A model generated the notes under the pieces. It was not told the DNA's origin. It did not search any database and worked only from the letters and a program-made list of their open reading frames with translations. Below, one piece after another: positions 1 through 12,505 of a stretch of DNA of 64,000 nucleotides. The number at the start of each line of letters is the position of its first letter. Within the stretch, counting starts at the first letter, position 1. A program made the translations under genes and the position numbers. Source of the stretch: Isoetes taiwanensis (lineage: Eukaryota > Streptophyta > Lycopodiopsida > Isoetales > Isoetaceae); NCBI GenBank assembly GCA_021234155.1, contig JAJEKV010000090.1, forward strand, positions 2,224,479 to 2,288,478, in the 5' to 3' direction.

Positions 1-3000
1 AAGCTCTTTAAAGGTTTGCTGTGTAGCTTAAGGGAAGAGGACTTTCAATTCCTAGGACAACATGGTGGATTGAATCCGCCAAGAACCTTTTTAGTAAAAG
101 AGGCCTCTCTTGAGAGGTCCTTAAGTGGTACTATCCCTTGGGATATTCACATAATCCCTTGGAATATGTAAGTGTATTTATAGAAGTTAATGACACCTAG
201 CCACTAGAGTAATAGTTGGAAACACCCCAACCATATCTAGATACCCTAGAAGGAGGTTACTAGTCAACAATAAATTGGATGTCATCCGACGGTTACAGTA
301 GAACAACTCCAAAAGAGGGTTGGCTATCGTCAATTTGACAGGCATATGGTGTAGACAAATAATCATAGCCATATAGGCAGTGAAGTTTGACACAAAGAAT
401 ACTAAAGTTTACGCTCTAGATAAATTCGAGCAAAGTGTTGACATTGCTATGGAGGTTTCAACACAAGCAATCACTATGTGTTACAGAGTATGTATCATGC
501 ACTGGGGGAGTGACCCATGAAAGGAGCACGATCCTTGAGAAGAAGCATTGAAGGGTGATAGGATTAAAGCTAGACCCATGGTCTAGAGGGGTATTCATGG
601 TAGTCCGTAGCTAGCTAGGTCAACTAAATTCCCTTTTCTAAAAAATTGAGATGAGCCAATCAGATTATGGAAAATAGTGTTGGCCATGGTGATCCCTTTA
701 AATTCTACTTAACCCCAGTATATGGAGCCGACTAATGGTTCATATGAAACATATGAACTTGATGTGGATTAAGTCAGGAAAGGTGAAAGGGAATTGCTAC
801 CCAAACACCTGCTGGGAAAAATATTTAAAGCTTCAGGTTAGAAATGTCGATAACTTGATTTTATTACCATTGCCTAAATACCAGAGGTAATGGTGATTTA
901 ATTCATCGGATCTAAAACCCTTGATTAGTTAACCTCCCATTATCTGTTATTTCAATTTTGTAACCATCCATGGGATATTTTCGAATGTAACATCCCCATA
1001 TATGCTAGCCTTACTCTAACTATTTCCCTGAGTTCAACTCTTTTTCTGTCCCTTAGTATGTTGTACCTAAAGATCGTCAACTCCAAACAATTGGGATAAC
1101 TTGAATGCTTATCTCTGGTAGACCATATGTGATCCAATATCCCTTCATATGTATAAGCATATCGTTATGCTTATTCTTTAAACCTTGGTCAAGTAACATT
1201 TCACTTGCCTTGCACGAATATTCTACTATCTTCCAATATGGCATATATCTGAATGTCACAGTCAACATCTTTGATATCATCGCTAATGTAAATTTGATAC
1301 TCTAACTACTGCCACCATCCATGACCGCTACCTTGTTATTATGTACAATGGTAACATGTGTGAGCCATTCCTATATCTAGAGTCCTATGTAATTGTTTGA
1401 CATAGCCATATAGTTATGCTCATAGTTGCCGACCATATTGTACAATTTCCACTACCTACATGTCTATACATGTGTTTTTTCCATGTATAGTCTTGTCCTA
1501 GCCTGTAATTATCCTGTATAACAATCTAGTCGATGATGTTATCCACCATAATTCAACTTTGCGTTATATTGTACCATATACATGTTGTAGTTTTAACACC
1601 ACACTTCCAGAGTCTCTGACTCATACCCATAGAAAAACCCTAGTTCTGCTTGATCCCCAAGCTCTAGTCACACATTCAACAATGAGAGCTGCCACCCTAA
1701 GTTCCTAGTGAATGTGTTCAATGCCTGGTATAGGAACTCTTCTCTCCATTATTTTTGTATATCACATGGACTGTGGACTAAACATTCTATTATACACCTT
1801 TCTTCTTTGCTTCAGGATTAAATGCTCCTAGTAGGCATATACCAACAGGAAGCTACTTTTGGAGAGACAACCTACAGAACCAAGTCCAGGCCACATTCTC
1901 CTTGGAGAGTTGTCCATCGGGCACCTAACTTGTTCATAGCCCACACTTTGGGTTGTTCAAAGTGTCCCTTCAAATTTTCTATATTTGAAATGTTGTCACA
2001 ACAACTTTCATGATACTCTTATCTCACACGTGCCATCTAGATACATTGTTTGCCTTCCTAATATATCATTCGTTCGAGATCAACTTCCGATAATAGTATG
2101 CCTTTACCAAAGCTCCAGCATACCTTGTCGCTTTCAGACGATTTTGCCAAATTCTAGCAATTGTCGTTTCCCATTCTAATGGTCTTATAGGACCCTATTC
2201 TCATCTTCGCTTATTTTGTCCTCGTCTCTTGACCTTGTGTGGAAACTGCGCCCCACATTATTGGCATCTCGCCAAAATGGACATGAATGAAAATTAATTC
2301 CCAATTTGTAGGCGACTATGTTCTCATCCTACTCATCCATGCCCTTGCATCTATCTTGCACACCTCAGGAACTTCAACCTCCTTACAAAACACAAATTAT
2401 GCGTAATTTTAACATCCATAATTTATGGATAGACATCGTTATACAGCTTCCCATAATTCATACCTCGATTCAAATAGAAATAGCTTTAAAATGTAGGATC
2501 GATATTCTATACCTTCACCACCCTTCTTAGAAACTTCCAATTCTAAGCTGCTATTCTTTTTCTATGATGGATAATTATGAATTAGCTTGTACCTTGGTAC
2601 GTTACCTCCGTAACATGTCGTTTGATGCATAATCATTGGCCAATTCTCCCTCAACTATATGGTGATACATCTAGTATCATCATAAAGTGAGTCTTATACC
2701 TCTTCATGAATGGGTGGCTTTAAGCACGGCCAACATGGCAATGTATAAGTATACCTTCCTAGGTCGCTTAAATTCCGGTGATTCAATGGGGTCATATATA
2801 CCATGGTAGCCATTTTCCCCAAGTATGGATCCAAATTACGGATACATTCAAACCTTCAGCACTTCTACACAATTACTTCCTTATTCATGGGATATTTATA
2901 TTCCGCTTAGTCATCAACCCTTAGAGAAAACCTACCTAGTTCAGCATGCTATGCGCATGTCGTACTACAGTTGCTGCATATTGCCTCCTGCCGCACCATG

Positions 3001-3455
3001 TCTCTATATAAACCATTGGTCCTTGTCAATATACCTTTCTAGGACTAGAGGTATACTTACCACCAATGATCTACATGGAGCTATATTACCTACCGTGTCA
3101 CTTAATGGGTTACTTTTCTTTAGGTCATGTCTAGTCCAAAATAGTTTGAACCACCAAGGTATTATTGTTTTAGTAGTTTCGTAACTCAATCACTTAAATT
3201 AACCTCACATTTTTATAGTATACCAGTATAAGTCAGTCAATTCAATCCAAAAGAAAATTCTACATCTCCTGCAGTATTTAACAGGGTCCTCAATATCTGT
3301 CCTACGACCATTGGCATTATACCTTTTTAATGTTCCATCCCATATTCATTTCATCGTGCGATATGCATTGACGTATCTAATCAAATAATAATTGTTCTAT
3401 AGATGCACCACCTAATCTTAATGCTGAGGACAACATTATTTCAAGGGGGGTAGAA
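1..3455 (+). mobile_element. Decayed internal 3' part of a Ty3/gypsy-family element
   Basis: No open frame longer than about 120 codons is seen and I recognise no gag or pol motif. The assignment rests on its end: it runs into a purine tract (AAGGGGGGTAGAA) directly followed by an LTR start TGTGACGTTCC at 3456. The same polypurine tract/LTR junction occurs at the 3' end of the complete minus-strand element at 44,881-44,894. The element therefore lies on the + strand, and its 5' LTR would be left of the window. The AT-rich, stop-filled sequence implies an old copy. Confidence 0.55.
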
Positions 3456-3560
3456 TGTGACGTTCCACGTATTTATATGATATACGTATAAGTACCATGC
3501 CATGTCACTAGGTAGACCATTACGGGTCATTAGGGGCTAACTCAAAAGGGTTTATGTTAG

Positions 3561-3716
3561 CTAAATTGTCATAAGTTAGTTAAGCTAATTAATATAATCA
3601 GGCTAATTAATATTATTAATTAGTAAGTATAGGGTATACTAAATTGTCATAAGTTAGTTAAGCTAATTAATATAATCAGGCTAATTAATATTATTAATTA
3701 GTAAGTATAGGGTAAT
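3561..3716. repeat. 78-bp tandem duplication in the LTR
   Basis: The unit beginning CTAAATTGTCATAAG at 3561 starts again at 3639 with almost no change. It lies in the AT-rich LTR segment (TTAATTAGTAAGTATAGGG) and is a recent local duplication. Confidence 0.85.
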
Positions 3717-4699
3717 TAGAAGGAGCCACCTAGCCCAAATCGATTGGCCAGGGGGGACTTGCTAATCTAAGAGTGCAAGTTGGGCCTCCACCCCAGTTCT
3801 GCCCCAAATCGATTTAAGAAAGATTGGAGAAGGGAGGAGCTGCTTGAATACTGAAACCATACTTGATCCATGGATGTTCTTTGGGATAACGGGTCCAACC
3901 AAGAGACAGGTTAGTCTTTAGGTAGTTCGTGTTCTAATCTAACCCTTGTATGAATAGATGGACGATTAGACTCTATTTTATGTTTTATTTGAGATTATGA
4001 TGGATGTTTTGTATGTGATTGTTCTTCTTTCTGTTTCTCCTGTGTGTATGGGTTAACGGGGCGTAAAGACTTAAAGGCTATCTAGGAATCGAGATGCTCC
4101 TAGTTAGAACCCTTTAAATCCCATTAAATGCGGCCTGCGACCTTGCCTAGCGTGGCTACGAGGCTCCCTATTGTGGCTGGATCTATAGTTAGTCATTGCG
4201 TATGGGTAGAGTTTGGGTCTGACACCTCCTGGGTCGCAGGATATGTGCCTATAAGGACATCCTAGGCTCGATGGGCGCACTAGGGTGGCCTATGGATTTT
4301 GGGGGGTTCAAATCCGGTACGGATGCGTGGTTGCCAGTGGGGCCACGATCCTCTAGCTACCGCCTCATTGGACCGGGGAGATGTGTGAATCCATGAGATT
4401 CCATATTCGGAAGGCTACAACCATGTCATAGCCATTGTTCTATACCAGCCAATGCCATTGCCACTATTCTGTCTGTTGGTATCCAGAGGCCCTGCCTGTC
4501 AGTTGACACCATTGAATCTGAGCCAAGGATTAAGACCCTTCATTTATGATGCATCTTTTCTTTTATATTATAATGTTATACCGTACGTGTGTAGTGCATC
4601 GAGCCCTAATTTGAATGGCCGAGATCTTCTGGATGCATCCGAAGGCCTAGATTTATTGCACGACTTACCAACACTGTGATTGGTCATGCTTCGATCTCT

Positions 4700-6310
4700 T
4701 AAGGGGAAAGGGTAAATGAAAAGGGGGAAAAGGAAAAGGGAAGTGGAAAGAGAGAATGTGAAGGGCAAAAAGGCATGGGGAAAAGGGTAAAAGGAAAAGG
4801 GAAAAGGGTGGGGATAAGAGAAGAGAAAAAGGCATGGAAAACGAAAAAGGGAAAGGGAACCTGGGAAAAGGGCACGAGAGAAGGAGGAAGAGATAAAGTG
4901 GAAAAGGTAAATGGAAAGGGCATGGAAAAAAAAAAGGAAAGAGGAAAAGGTCGAAAAAAGGAGAAAATGAAGGAGAAAAAAAAACATGGAAAAGGGGAGG
5001 ATAAAAAAAGCATGGGAAAAGGAAGGAGCATGGGAAAAGAGGGAAAAGGAGAAGCGTTGGGAAGGGAAAAAACGCATCAAGAAAAGGGGAAGAGTGAAAG
5101 GTTGGAAAAATGAGGAAAAGGGAAGGGACAAGGGGGAACAAGAAAAGGATCGGGAGAGGGGAAAAGAAAAGGGGCATAGAAAAAGGGAAAGTGAGAAGAA
5201 AGAAAAAGGAAAGGGAAAGGGGGGGAAGGGAACCTAGGTAACGGTCACAAGGAAAAAGAAAGAGGGAAATGAGAAAAGGGAAGGGGGGAAGGGCATGAGA
5301 GAAAAGGGAAGAGGAAAATGGTGAAGAAAGGGAAAAAAGAAAAAAGGGAAATAAAAAGGGGCAAGAGAGAAAGGGTGGGGAAAAGAGGAAAATGGGTATA
5401 GGAAATAAGAGAATAAAATAAATGTGCAAAAGGCATGGAAAAAGGGAAAAGGAAAAGGAAAGGAAGGGAAAAAGTGCACAGGAAAAGGATCGGCAAAGGA
5501 GGAAAACGGAAAGAAAAAAAATCCATCAAGAAAAGGAAACGGGAAAAAAGGGAAAGGGAAAGGGAAGTAGGGGAGTGATGGAAAGGAGGGAAAGGGAAAA
5601 AGGACATGAGGAAAGGAAAAGAGAAAAGAAAAAGGAAGGGTTGAAAGAAGGGAAAATTGCATGGGAAGAGGGAAAGGGTGGGAAAAGGAGGAAAAGGAAG
5701 CACGAGAAAAATAGAAAGAAGAAAAGGGTGGGAAAAAGGGCATGGGAAAAGGGAAATAGAAAAGAAAAAAGAATGGAAAAGGGGGGAAAGAGAAAAAAAG
5801 GATGAGGAAAATGGAAAAGGGGAAGAGAAAAAGGGAACATGGAAAAGGGAAAGAGGGAAAGGGTGAGGAGATGGAAAAAGAGAAGGTAAAAAGGGCATGG
5901 AAAACGGGAGGGAGAAAAGAAAAATGGAAGGGAAAAGGGCACACAAAAAAAGGAGGAAAAGAGTGGGAAAATGAGGAAAAGAGAAGGGAAAATAGGCATG
6001 GAAAAGGGCGAAAGAGTAAAAGGTTGAGAAAAAGGGAAGACATGGAAAATGGTGGGGAAAAGAGAAGGCATAAAAAAAGAGAAAGGGGAAGGGAAAAGGG
6101 CAAAGAAAAAAGAGAAGAGGGAAAAGATGGAGAAAGGAGCAAAAGGGAAGGGAAAAAGGTTATCGGGAACAGGGAAGGGGGAAGGAAAGGGATGGGAAAA
6201 CAAGGAAACATGTGAGAAAGACGAGAAAAAAAAAGGAAAAGAAAAGAAAAAGTAGAGAAAATAAGAAAAAATGAAATGCTGGATAGAGCAAAAGGGAAAG
6301 GGAAAGGGAT
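4700..6310. repeat. 1.6-kb polypurine (G/A) low-complexity tract
   Basis: The + strand is almost entirely G and A in irregular GGGAAAAGG-like units with occasional CATGG interruptions. Long open frames on both strands here (Phe/Pro/Ser-rich on minus, Lys/Gly/Glu-rich on plus) are by-products of composition and are not genes. Mirror-type purine runs of this length can form triplex DNA; that is general knowledge, not shown here. Confidence 0.95.
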
Positions 6311-6661
6311 AGGGCTTTTCTCACTGCATCCCAAAGCATTTACAGGCTCTCAACTTATGGGCACCATTACTAGTTTGTTATGTTTCCTACTATTACGATG
6401 TGTTGTGCTATTGATGGACGTCCCACCCTTAAAGGTGGCATATTATTTTATATATTGTGTGTTTGGTGCTAACTTTTATGTACGTTTCCACTATATAGGA
6501 TTCCCATAGAAGGCATGGGGCAAATGACACCTCCATGTCCTTCACTCGGACACTTATCCGAGGCAGACGGGGGGACCCTTCTGTGGTGATGTGGTTGCCA
6601 TGGGAGGGGAATTTCCAGTATTTATATGATTGGAGCATCGTATAGATTCGGGAGCATCACA

Positions 6662-7322
6662 ATACTCACCTTCCAAACTTTGCCTACACATTGGACATGG
6701 GTCCACAACGACTTAAAGCCTACTAGAAGGAGAAAATATTATAAAACCGTGGCGTCGGTCTATCCGCCCGATCGACGGCCGAGATCGCGCCAATGTCCCT
6801 GCCCCCCGCCGGACGTCCCAGATTTGTCCCGGGCACATGGACGGCCTAAATCATGCCACGTGGCTAAATAGACTCATGTTAGCGGGGTATAAAGATTTTT
6901 AAATACCGCTTCTTCGTGACTTTTCCATGCCAGGGCAGATTTTAAACATCGTTTCTTCGTGGTTTTTCACGGTAGAATGGGAGTAGGAGGACCGAACATA
7001 CTGAGGCAGTGTCGAATTTGGAGTGCCAGAAGAAGAGCATTTCTTTTTCTTCACATTGTTTGCTTCATCCTCCTTTTTTCTTCTCCGGGGCATGCAAAGC
7101 TTGAGCGCATCAAATGGGGCTTCTCTAAATTTTGTTTTGAGTTTTAACGGCAAATTACTCGGACACTTTGGAGGCAGGGCGAGCAAGGCCTGAGGTCGCT
7201 TTTAGAATGTTCTAGCAGATCCTTGCAACTATATTCTCTTCGCCTCTTCCGTTCGAACGCCACAGAGGGAGGTAGTACACATAAAGCTCTTTCCATGTAT
7301 CTTTTATCTCAGGTTATGAAAT
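6662..7322. other. Spacer between the LTR and the mS35-like fragment
   Basis: No recognisable gene. A GC-rich stretch (6750-6850) is followed by ordinary sequence. The end of the stretch, with a pyrimidine run and CTCAG before GTTATG at about 7315, looks like an intron or 5' leader of the next fragment. Confidence 0.4.
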
Positions 7323-7739
7323 TTGTTGTTGGGTTCTCTGCTAACCAGTTGCCGGAGCTTAAAAAAGGATACCCAAAAAGTATATGGGACTTACGATGAT
7401 GCTTTTGAGGATTCGATAGAACACTTACCGGAGGATGAAACCCTTGGTCCTTTATACAATGCTCGAGGAATGTTGGAAGAACAAGGTCCTCCCACTATTT
7501 GGGACAAAATGCTGGGTATGGAATTTTCATGCTGGGTATGGGTATGGGCATCTCTCCCTCAATTCTTCTGTTGTTTTAGGACCAGGAGGTGATGCATGGC
7601 ATCCTGCAAATCGTAAAGTGAAAGTGTCTTTGTATGCGAAGGAGCTTGGGCTTTCTCCCAAGGCCAATGAAAGGCTTCTGGCATTAGTGGGCAAGAGGTA
7701 TAATCCAAGCATAGATGAATTGATAATTGTTAGCGAAAG
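7323..7739 (+). pseudogene. Mitochondrial ribosomal protein mS35-like gene fragment
   Basis: Two blocks read as one protein if a 64-bp intron (GT at 7516, AG at 7578-7579) is removed. The first block contains the residues YDDAFEDSIEHLPED and ends IWDKMLG. The second starts PGGDAWHPANRKVKVSL and ends DELIIVSER just before a GT donor at 7740. The pattern of a strand, then LGLSPKANERLLALVGKRY, then a DELII strand resembles the S24/S35 mitochondrial small-subunit protein family. No further exon is seen downstream and the start is not clear, so this is a fragment or a gene whose other exons I cannot find. The family call is from remembered pattern. Confidence 0.5.
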
Positions 7740-8310
7740 GTATCCTTCTCTTTCTTGGATATATTTTTCTGTTTCAATCATTACATCTATCTGTTGCTAT
7801 CCGAATCTTCAATACAAAGGAACCTGTTTATGCAACGTTAAAACGTTTATGTCCTTTTCCTGCATGGTTTCTCCCTGTTAATGTTAGGAGACCATAGTCA
7901 ATGTTATCTCATGTACTTGATTTGCTAAAACCAATGCCATAAGATTGCTTTAGTGGTCATTCCAATAAGGTCATTAGACTCATGCGGCAGTTATTATTCT
8001 GGGTACATTATTTGAGAGCTGCGTTGACCTGACTATTTTTGGAAAATATGTAGACTGGGCGTTCAATCTGTTAAAAACTGAGACAAAGACCTAAAGGATC
8101 TATAAGAAAAAGGGAAACCATGATAATTTTAATATATCTTTTCCATTGTTGGTGTGCTTGAAGTATATGAGAAGCATATGAGGCAGAGACTGGATGTTCA
8201 CACAAGATGGCACTTGCAGGAGTGTAGTTATCGTGAAACAAGCAGCTATAAAATTACCAGGAGAAAGATCGCTACAACCACCAGATAATTGCAAATCTTT
8301 AGTCGTATTT
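7740..8310. other. Intron-like or intergenic AT-rich sequence
   Basis: Begins with a plausible splice donor (GTATCC after GAAAG). No further exon of the mS35-like fragment is recognisable in it. Confidence 0.3.
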
Positions 8311-9432
8311 GTTTGGTTTCATAAAATCCCAATTCTAGGATCGTGGAGGAGCTCTGAATGTCAAAAGCGGAGGGACAGCTTTCATTCACAATGGAAGATT
8401 CAAAGGAAACAAGGTAAACTGTCGGAGATCTAAGGCTTTGCATTCTGAATTTTTAATTGAACAAAGCATTTCTCTTGATTCAAACAAATATGTCTAATTC
8501 ATGATTTTTAATGCTGCAAGCCATTAAAGGAGGTGCTATATACATGGGTGCAAGTGAAGAATTTTCAAAGAGATAGCTCAGTTTGGTGCGGCCAAAGCAG
8601 TTGTGCCACAATTGTTAGTGCAGAATTCATGCAGAATATGGTGGATCTATTTTTGTAGATGATATAAACCAAGTCTTTGCCAAGGAAGAAGGAGCTCGAT
8701 TTGACTGTAGAAATTGTACTTTCAGCAACAATTCTGCTGCTGTAAGTTTTTCCTTCCTCAAATTAATCCATTTCTGTTCTAACGAATATGAATTCGATTG
8801 TAGAACAATGGAGGAGCTGTTTTTCTTGACTACGATGGAGGAGCTATTTTTCTTGACTATGATTGCCGCTTCTCTTGAGAAAGTTACCTTCGAAGTTGCC
8901 AAAAGACATAAAGCTGCAAGATACCGCTTAATTGTTTTGCTGCCACAGCGAAGGTTTCTGGGAAAATAACATGCATGTGAAAATAGCCATGCATGAAGTT
9001 GCCCTATCTATTCTATCTATCTATCCTATGTAGAATATGCAGAAATTGGGAGAATCCACCTTCAAAAATAATGTGTAGTATGACAGATGCTTAGCTAGCT
9101 TCCGTTTCTTTTCTGAAAAAAAGTGAAAAGTGCAAAAGGCAGTTCCGATGGGATTATCCTACCATTTTATGGGGACATTTTCACAAACGAAAATATTATC
9201 TGCACAAGGGAAGTTGATTACTGGGGAAAGAGAGATAATTTCTTATCTAAAAATATAACCAGATGGAAGTAGAGGTCATTTTTCAGTTGTCTTTGTTTCC
9301 CATTCATTTTGGAGCGATTCTCAAGTACTTATCCAACCTTCTCTTACTCTCTTTTTCTTTGCAGGTTGTAGATTTAAATGCACAATTCTCATCGTCTGCC
9401 ATTGAATTTTTTGGAACAAATTTCTTATAGTT
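8311..9432 (+). pseudogene. Beta-helix-repeat-like protein fragment
   Basis: Short open blocks repeat the signature of right-handed parallel beta-helix proteins (GGA[IVL]-hydrophobic followed by an N-rich turn). Around 8340-8415 the frame reads DRGGALNVKSGG...GRFKGNK and ends at a GT donor. Around 8637-8740 it reads EYGGSIFVDD...CTFSNNSAA, again ending at GTAAGT. Around 8810-8860 GGAVFLDYDGGAIFLDYD is a direct duplication. Around 9365-9430 an AG-preceded block ends in a stop. Several blocks are broken by stops, so it is either a multi-exon gene I cannot assemble or a remnant. Substrate and function are unknown. Confidence 0.35.
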
Positions 9433-11422
9433 GTTGAGGCAAAGCATTTATTTTGTAGTTTAACTTCTGGGTAGTTGATCTAATATAGCTTCCTATGGCG
9501 CCAAACTGCCTTTACATGGATTTCTAAATCTTTACATTTTACATTGAAATCTGAGCAACATTTTTGGCATTTTAACATCATGAAGGGTTTTCAATTCCGT
9601 TGCTCAGATTTTTTGGAGGGTTTTTTCTTAAAGGATTTCAATTGTTTATGCATATGTATGTCAACATAAATACATTTCCAATACTATGAATATCATTTTC
9701 ACATGAAATGTGCTTAAAGTCATCGAATAACTAATTGTGCCATGATTTTGTGACGTTAGACTTGCATTTTCCATTCTAGACAACTTCAATCCCTCAAGAT
9801 AACCCCTCCAAGTAACACTGGCATTGGTAATACTCAACTTGCGTCTTGAATATCTGCTCCTTTCTAGGTGCAACAACAGATTCAATGTTGTTAGGCAAAT
9901 ATGTGGAAAACATGGTGAGTAATACAGATTTGATATGATATTTGTGTTGTTATCACATGGAAAACCCATCGAATGGTAATATAATGTGTTCTTATCATGG
10001 CACAACATTCTAGAAGTTATTGAGGGAGCATGTGCACGTGTTAAATAAAGTTGAGCATACTTGAGATAAGGATCATGAGAAGTATTATCTCACAACACTC
10101 CAAGGCAATATTATCTTTTAAGTGTAGGAGCAATTTTACACAATCACGTCTTACCATACACTAAAAAAAATACAAGGAGAATTTTCTACTTCAAATACAT
10201 TTGAGAGCCCAATACATATATAAATTGATAATTCTTGGTAGACGCAACAAGTAACTGCATTTTAATCAGGTACAATTTCAGTTGAACTGCCTTGGTATAA
10301 TCACACAGAAAGCCCACCAACAGTGGGCAATTTTCTAGTAAATAAATAAATAAAAATTCCCTAAATTTGCCATGATCCCATTAGATTATTTGTAATTCCC
10401 TCCAGATTCACTGTGACTCCTCAAGGTTCTCCCAGAGATTCTCTTATAACTCCTTTGATTTCCCAATGTTTCCTTTAATCCCACCAAGATTCCCCTATAT
10501 TTTTGGAGATTCCCTCCTCAAGATTCCCTTTAGACTTTCTAGTTTCTCTGCGAGATTTCCCTAGAGTTATCCTCAAGATTTTGAGAGACTCCCTAAGGTT
10601 ATTTGCTATTTTCTAAAGATTCCATGAGGTTTTCTTAAATTCCCTTAAGATTTCTTTAAATTTCTTTAGATCTCGTAGAGGTGGAGCTACAATATGGAAC
10701 ACATTCATTTCAAAGTTCTTGAGGAGAAGAGTCGAAAGTACAAGTCACGCTCTGTTCTGACCTATGCATTGCAAGTTACGAGTCTTTGAAGTTAGCTTGA
10801 AAAAGAAAAGGGTGTAAGAAAGAAACAACATATAATGAATTCTTATCTTACATACATGTGTTATTCATTGGCATTCCTCTAGCCTAATTTCAATCGAATC
10901 CAAAATTGAAAAAATTGAGCATTAGTCTAGTGACATTAATTGCAAACATATGGCAAGACCTTAACGTCCCTACTCCCTAAGGCAACAAGGTAAACCTTAG
11001 TTGCACAATAGGCCATCACATTGGAAATACACAACTAAATAAATAGGAATTCTTAGATAGTGACAAGTTCTAGAGTCACCCTTACAATAGAATAGAATAG
11101 AATAGTTTTAAAACCCGTATCTAGTACGAGGAATCTATATATAATAAAAAATATACTATTGTAGTAGATGTATCAATAAATGCCACACATGCAATAGAAG
11201 CATGCATGCATGATGCCATTAACATGAGCTTTTTTATATAAAAGTGCAAAGTATTATTCAATATGGCCACTACTTGTCATGTATACTCGGACGTGTTCAA
11301 TGGCCACCACGATTATTAGTCAAGCCAAGCATGTAGTATTGTGTGTGGTTGATCTTTGTGAATTTGCTCATATACTCTAGATATCCATTGCTAATCCTTC
11401 GGGATCTACATTGTATTCCAGG
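9433..11422. other. AT-rich intergenic region upstream of the PRA1 gene
   Basis: No gene recognised. It holds a degenerate repeat of AGATTCCCT-like words (10,360-10,690), an (AATAG)n run near 11,089-11,106 and an AT-rich stretch ATATATAATAAAAAATATA near 11,130-11,155. The last 300 bases probably contain the PRA1 promoter, with no element clear enough to call. Confidence 0.5.
10360..10690 (+). repeat. Degenerate AGATTCCC-word repeat
   Basis: Variants of (A)AGATTCCCT, such as AAGATTCCCCT, GAGATTCCCTC, AAGATTCCCTT, GAGATTTCCCT and AAGATTTCTTT, recur every 15-30 bases for about 330 bases. This is an old, diverged minisatellite-like array with no fixed period. Confidence 0.6.
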
Positions 11423-11941
11423 ATGGGAAATATGGATGAGCAAATGGATGAGATGAAGGCTTTTTGTTTCAAGATTAAAGAAATTGCGTCACGACGACGC
11501 CCGTGGATGAAATTGGTAGACCACAATGAATTCCTTAAGCCTGATTCCTTCAGTGATGCATCAATCCGCATTCGTAAAAATATCCACTATTTTAGAGTGA
11601 ATTATATGATATTCCTTGTGGTGCTTATTATTTTATGCCTATTATGGAATCCACTGTTCTTGTTAGTGATGGTTCTTATGGTAGGAGCATGGATCTTTAT
11701 GTATGTGTACAGGGCTGATCCAGTTATCTTGTTCGATCGACCAATTAGTGAAAAAGAGGTGTTTATAGCTATGAGTATTGTAACATTGGTGGTGTTCTTT
11801 GTTCTTACAAGTATTGGAGTCTTCCTTGTCTCCACTCTTCTTGTAGGTTTCCTTGTTATTTGCGTACATGGAGCTTTTAGAGTCCCAGATGACTTGTTTG
11901 TTGAAGAACAAGAATCCACATCATCATCTTATTCTGTTTAA
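11423..11941 (+). CDS. PRA1 (prenylated Rab acceptor) family protein
   Basis: This is an intact single-exon ORF of 172 codons from the first ATG (MGNMDEQMDE); an in-frame TTG at 11,411 gives no reason for an earlier start. Features expected of plant PRA1 proteins are present in order: RRRPWMKLVDHNEF, then RIRKNIHYFRVNY, a first hydrophobic pair of segments (about residues 58-92), WIFMYVYRADPVI, a second hydrophobic pair (about 110-148), then GAFRVPDDLFVEEQE near the C-terminus. PRA1 proteins are small four-helix membrane proteins of the ER, Golgi and endosomes that bind prenylated Rab GTPases in vesicle trafficking. Plant family members are usually single-exon and about 180-220 residues, so this one is slightly short at the N-terminus. 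It is the clearest host gene in the window. Confidence 0.9.
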   Translation: MGNMDEQMDEMKAFCFKIKEIASRRRPWMKLVDHNEFLKPDSFSDASIRIRKNIHYFRVNYMIFLVVLIILCLLWNPLFLLVMVLMVGAWIFMYVYRADPVILFDRPISEKEVFIAMSIVTLVVFFVLTSIGVFLVSTLLVGFLVICVHGAFRVPDDLFVEEQESTSSSYSV

Positions 11942-12349
11942 TCTATATTTATCTAATTTTGAAGAGCTCCATGATTCTTCTATTAATGAACTCTTCATCA
12001 ACCATTTGTGTACTAAAAGTTTTAGATCACGTGTATTATATGTATATGTTTGTTCTTTTGCTTCTTCTTCCTTTGGTGTCGAAAGCCCATTTTTGGCTAG
12101 ATTATTGTAGTGAATCCAATAGGCTACGCCTCATCATCATTTAAAGATTGGCATTTGAGTCACATTTCAATTAGAGGCATCAAGAAAGTTTTAAATAGGA
12201 TGCACTAGTTTTGATAAAATGCAATGAAGATGGAATAATTCGATATGTTTTTTAAAATGGCATTTATATTTATACAAGATATTTTAGTTGGAAATATCAA
12301 GAATAATTGCCTTGATCGTTCCAAATACAATTCCAATAATATCAGCTTT
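11942..12349. other. 3' flank of the PRA1 gene
   Basis: AT-rich, with no gene seen. It probably holds the PRA1 3' UTR and polyadenylation signals. Confidence 0.4.
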
Positions 12350-12505
12350 TTTTTTTGAAGGATGAATACCAAAAAGTTTATTAATCAGATATAAAAAATA
12401 CAACATTTACACGTCTCATCTAACTGAGTAAGCACAAAAAGATGTCATAGGAGCACAAGCCTGAAGCACAATGTACTTACTCCAAAATAGGAGATTAATG
12501 ATAAG

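Larger units (their letters stand above)
3456..6661 (+). repeat. 3' LTR of the first gypsy element, expanded by a purine repeat
   Basis: It begins TGTGACGTTCCACG and ends GGGAGCATCACA. The last 150 bases match the end of the other two LTRs of this family: a GACACCTCC...TCCTTCACTC block, then CCATGGGAGGGGAA, then GCATCGTATA. At about 3.2 kb it is twice as long as the LTRs at 43,259 and 54,781 (about 1.6 kb). The excess is the purine block at 4700-6310. A 78-bp unit is tandemly duplicated at 3561-3716. Confidence 0.8.

Noticed and set aside
4568-6334. Very long ORFs on both strands, Phe/Pro/Ser-rich on minus and Lys/Gly/Glu-rich on plus
   Set aside because: They come from the purine-only tract, which lacks stop codons by composition. 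There is no complexity, no motif, and both strands are open at once.
11411-11422. TTG at 11,411 as the start of the PRA1 protein
   Set aside because: A plant gene would use the ATG at 11,423, four codons downstream in the same frame.
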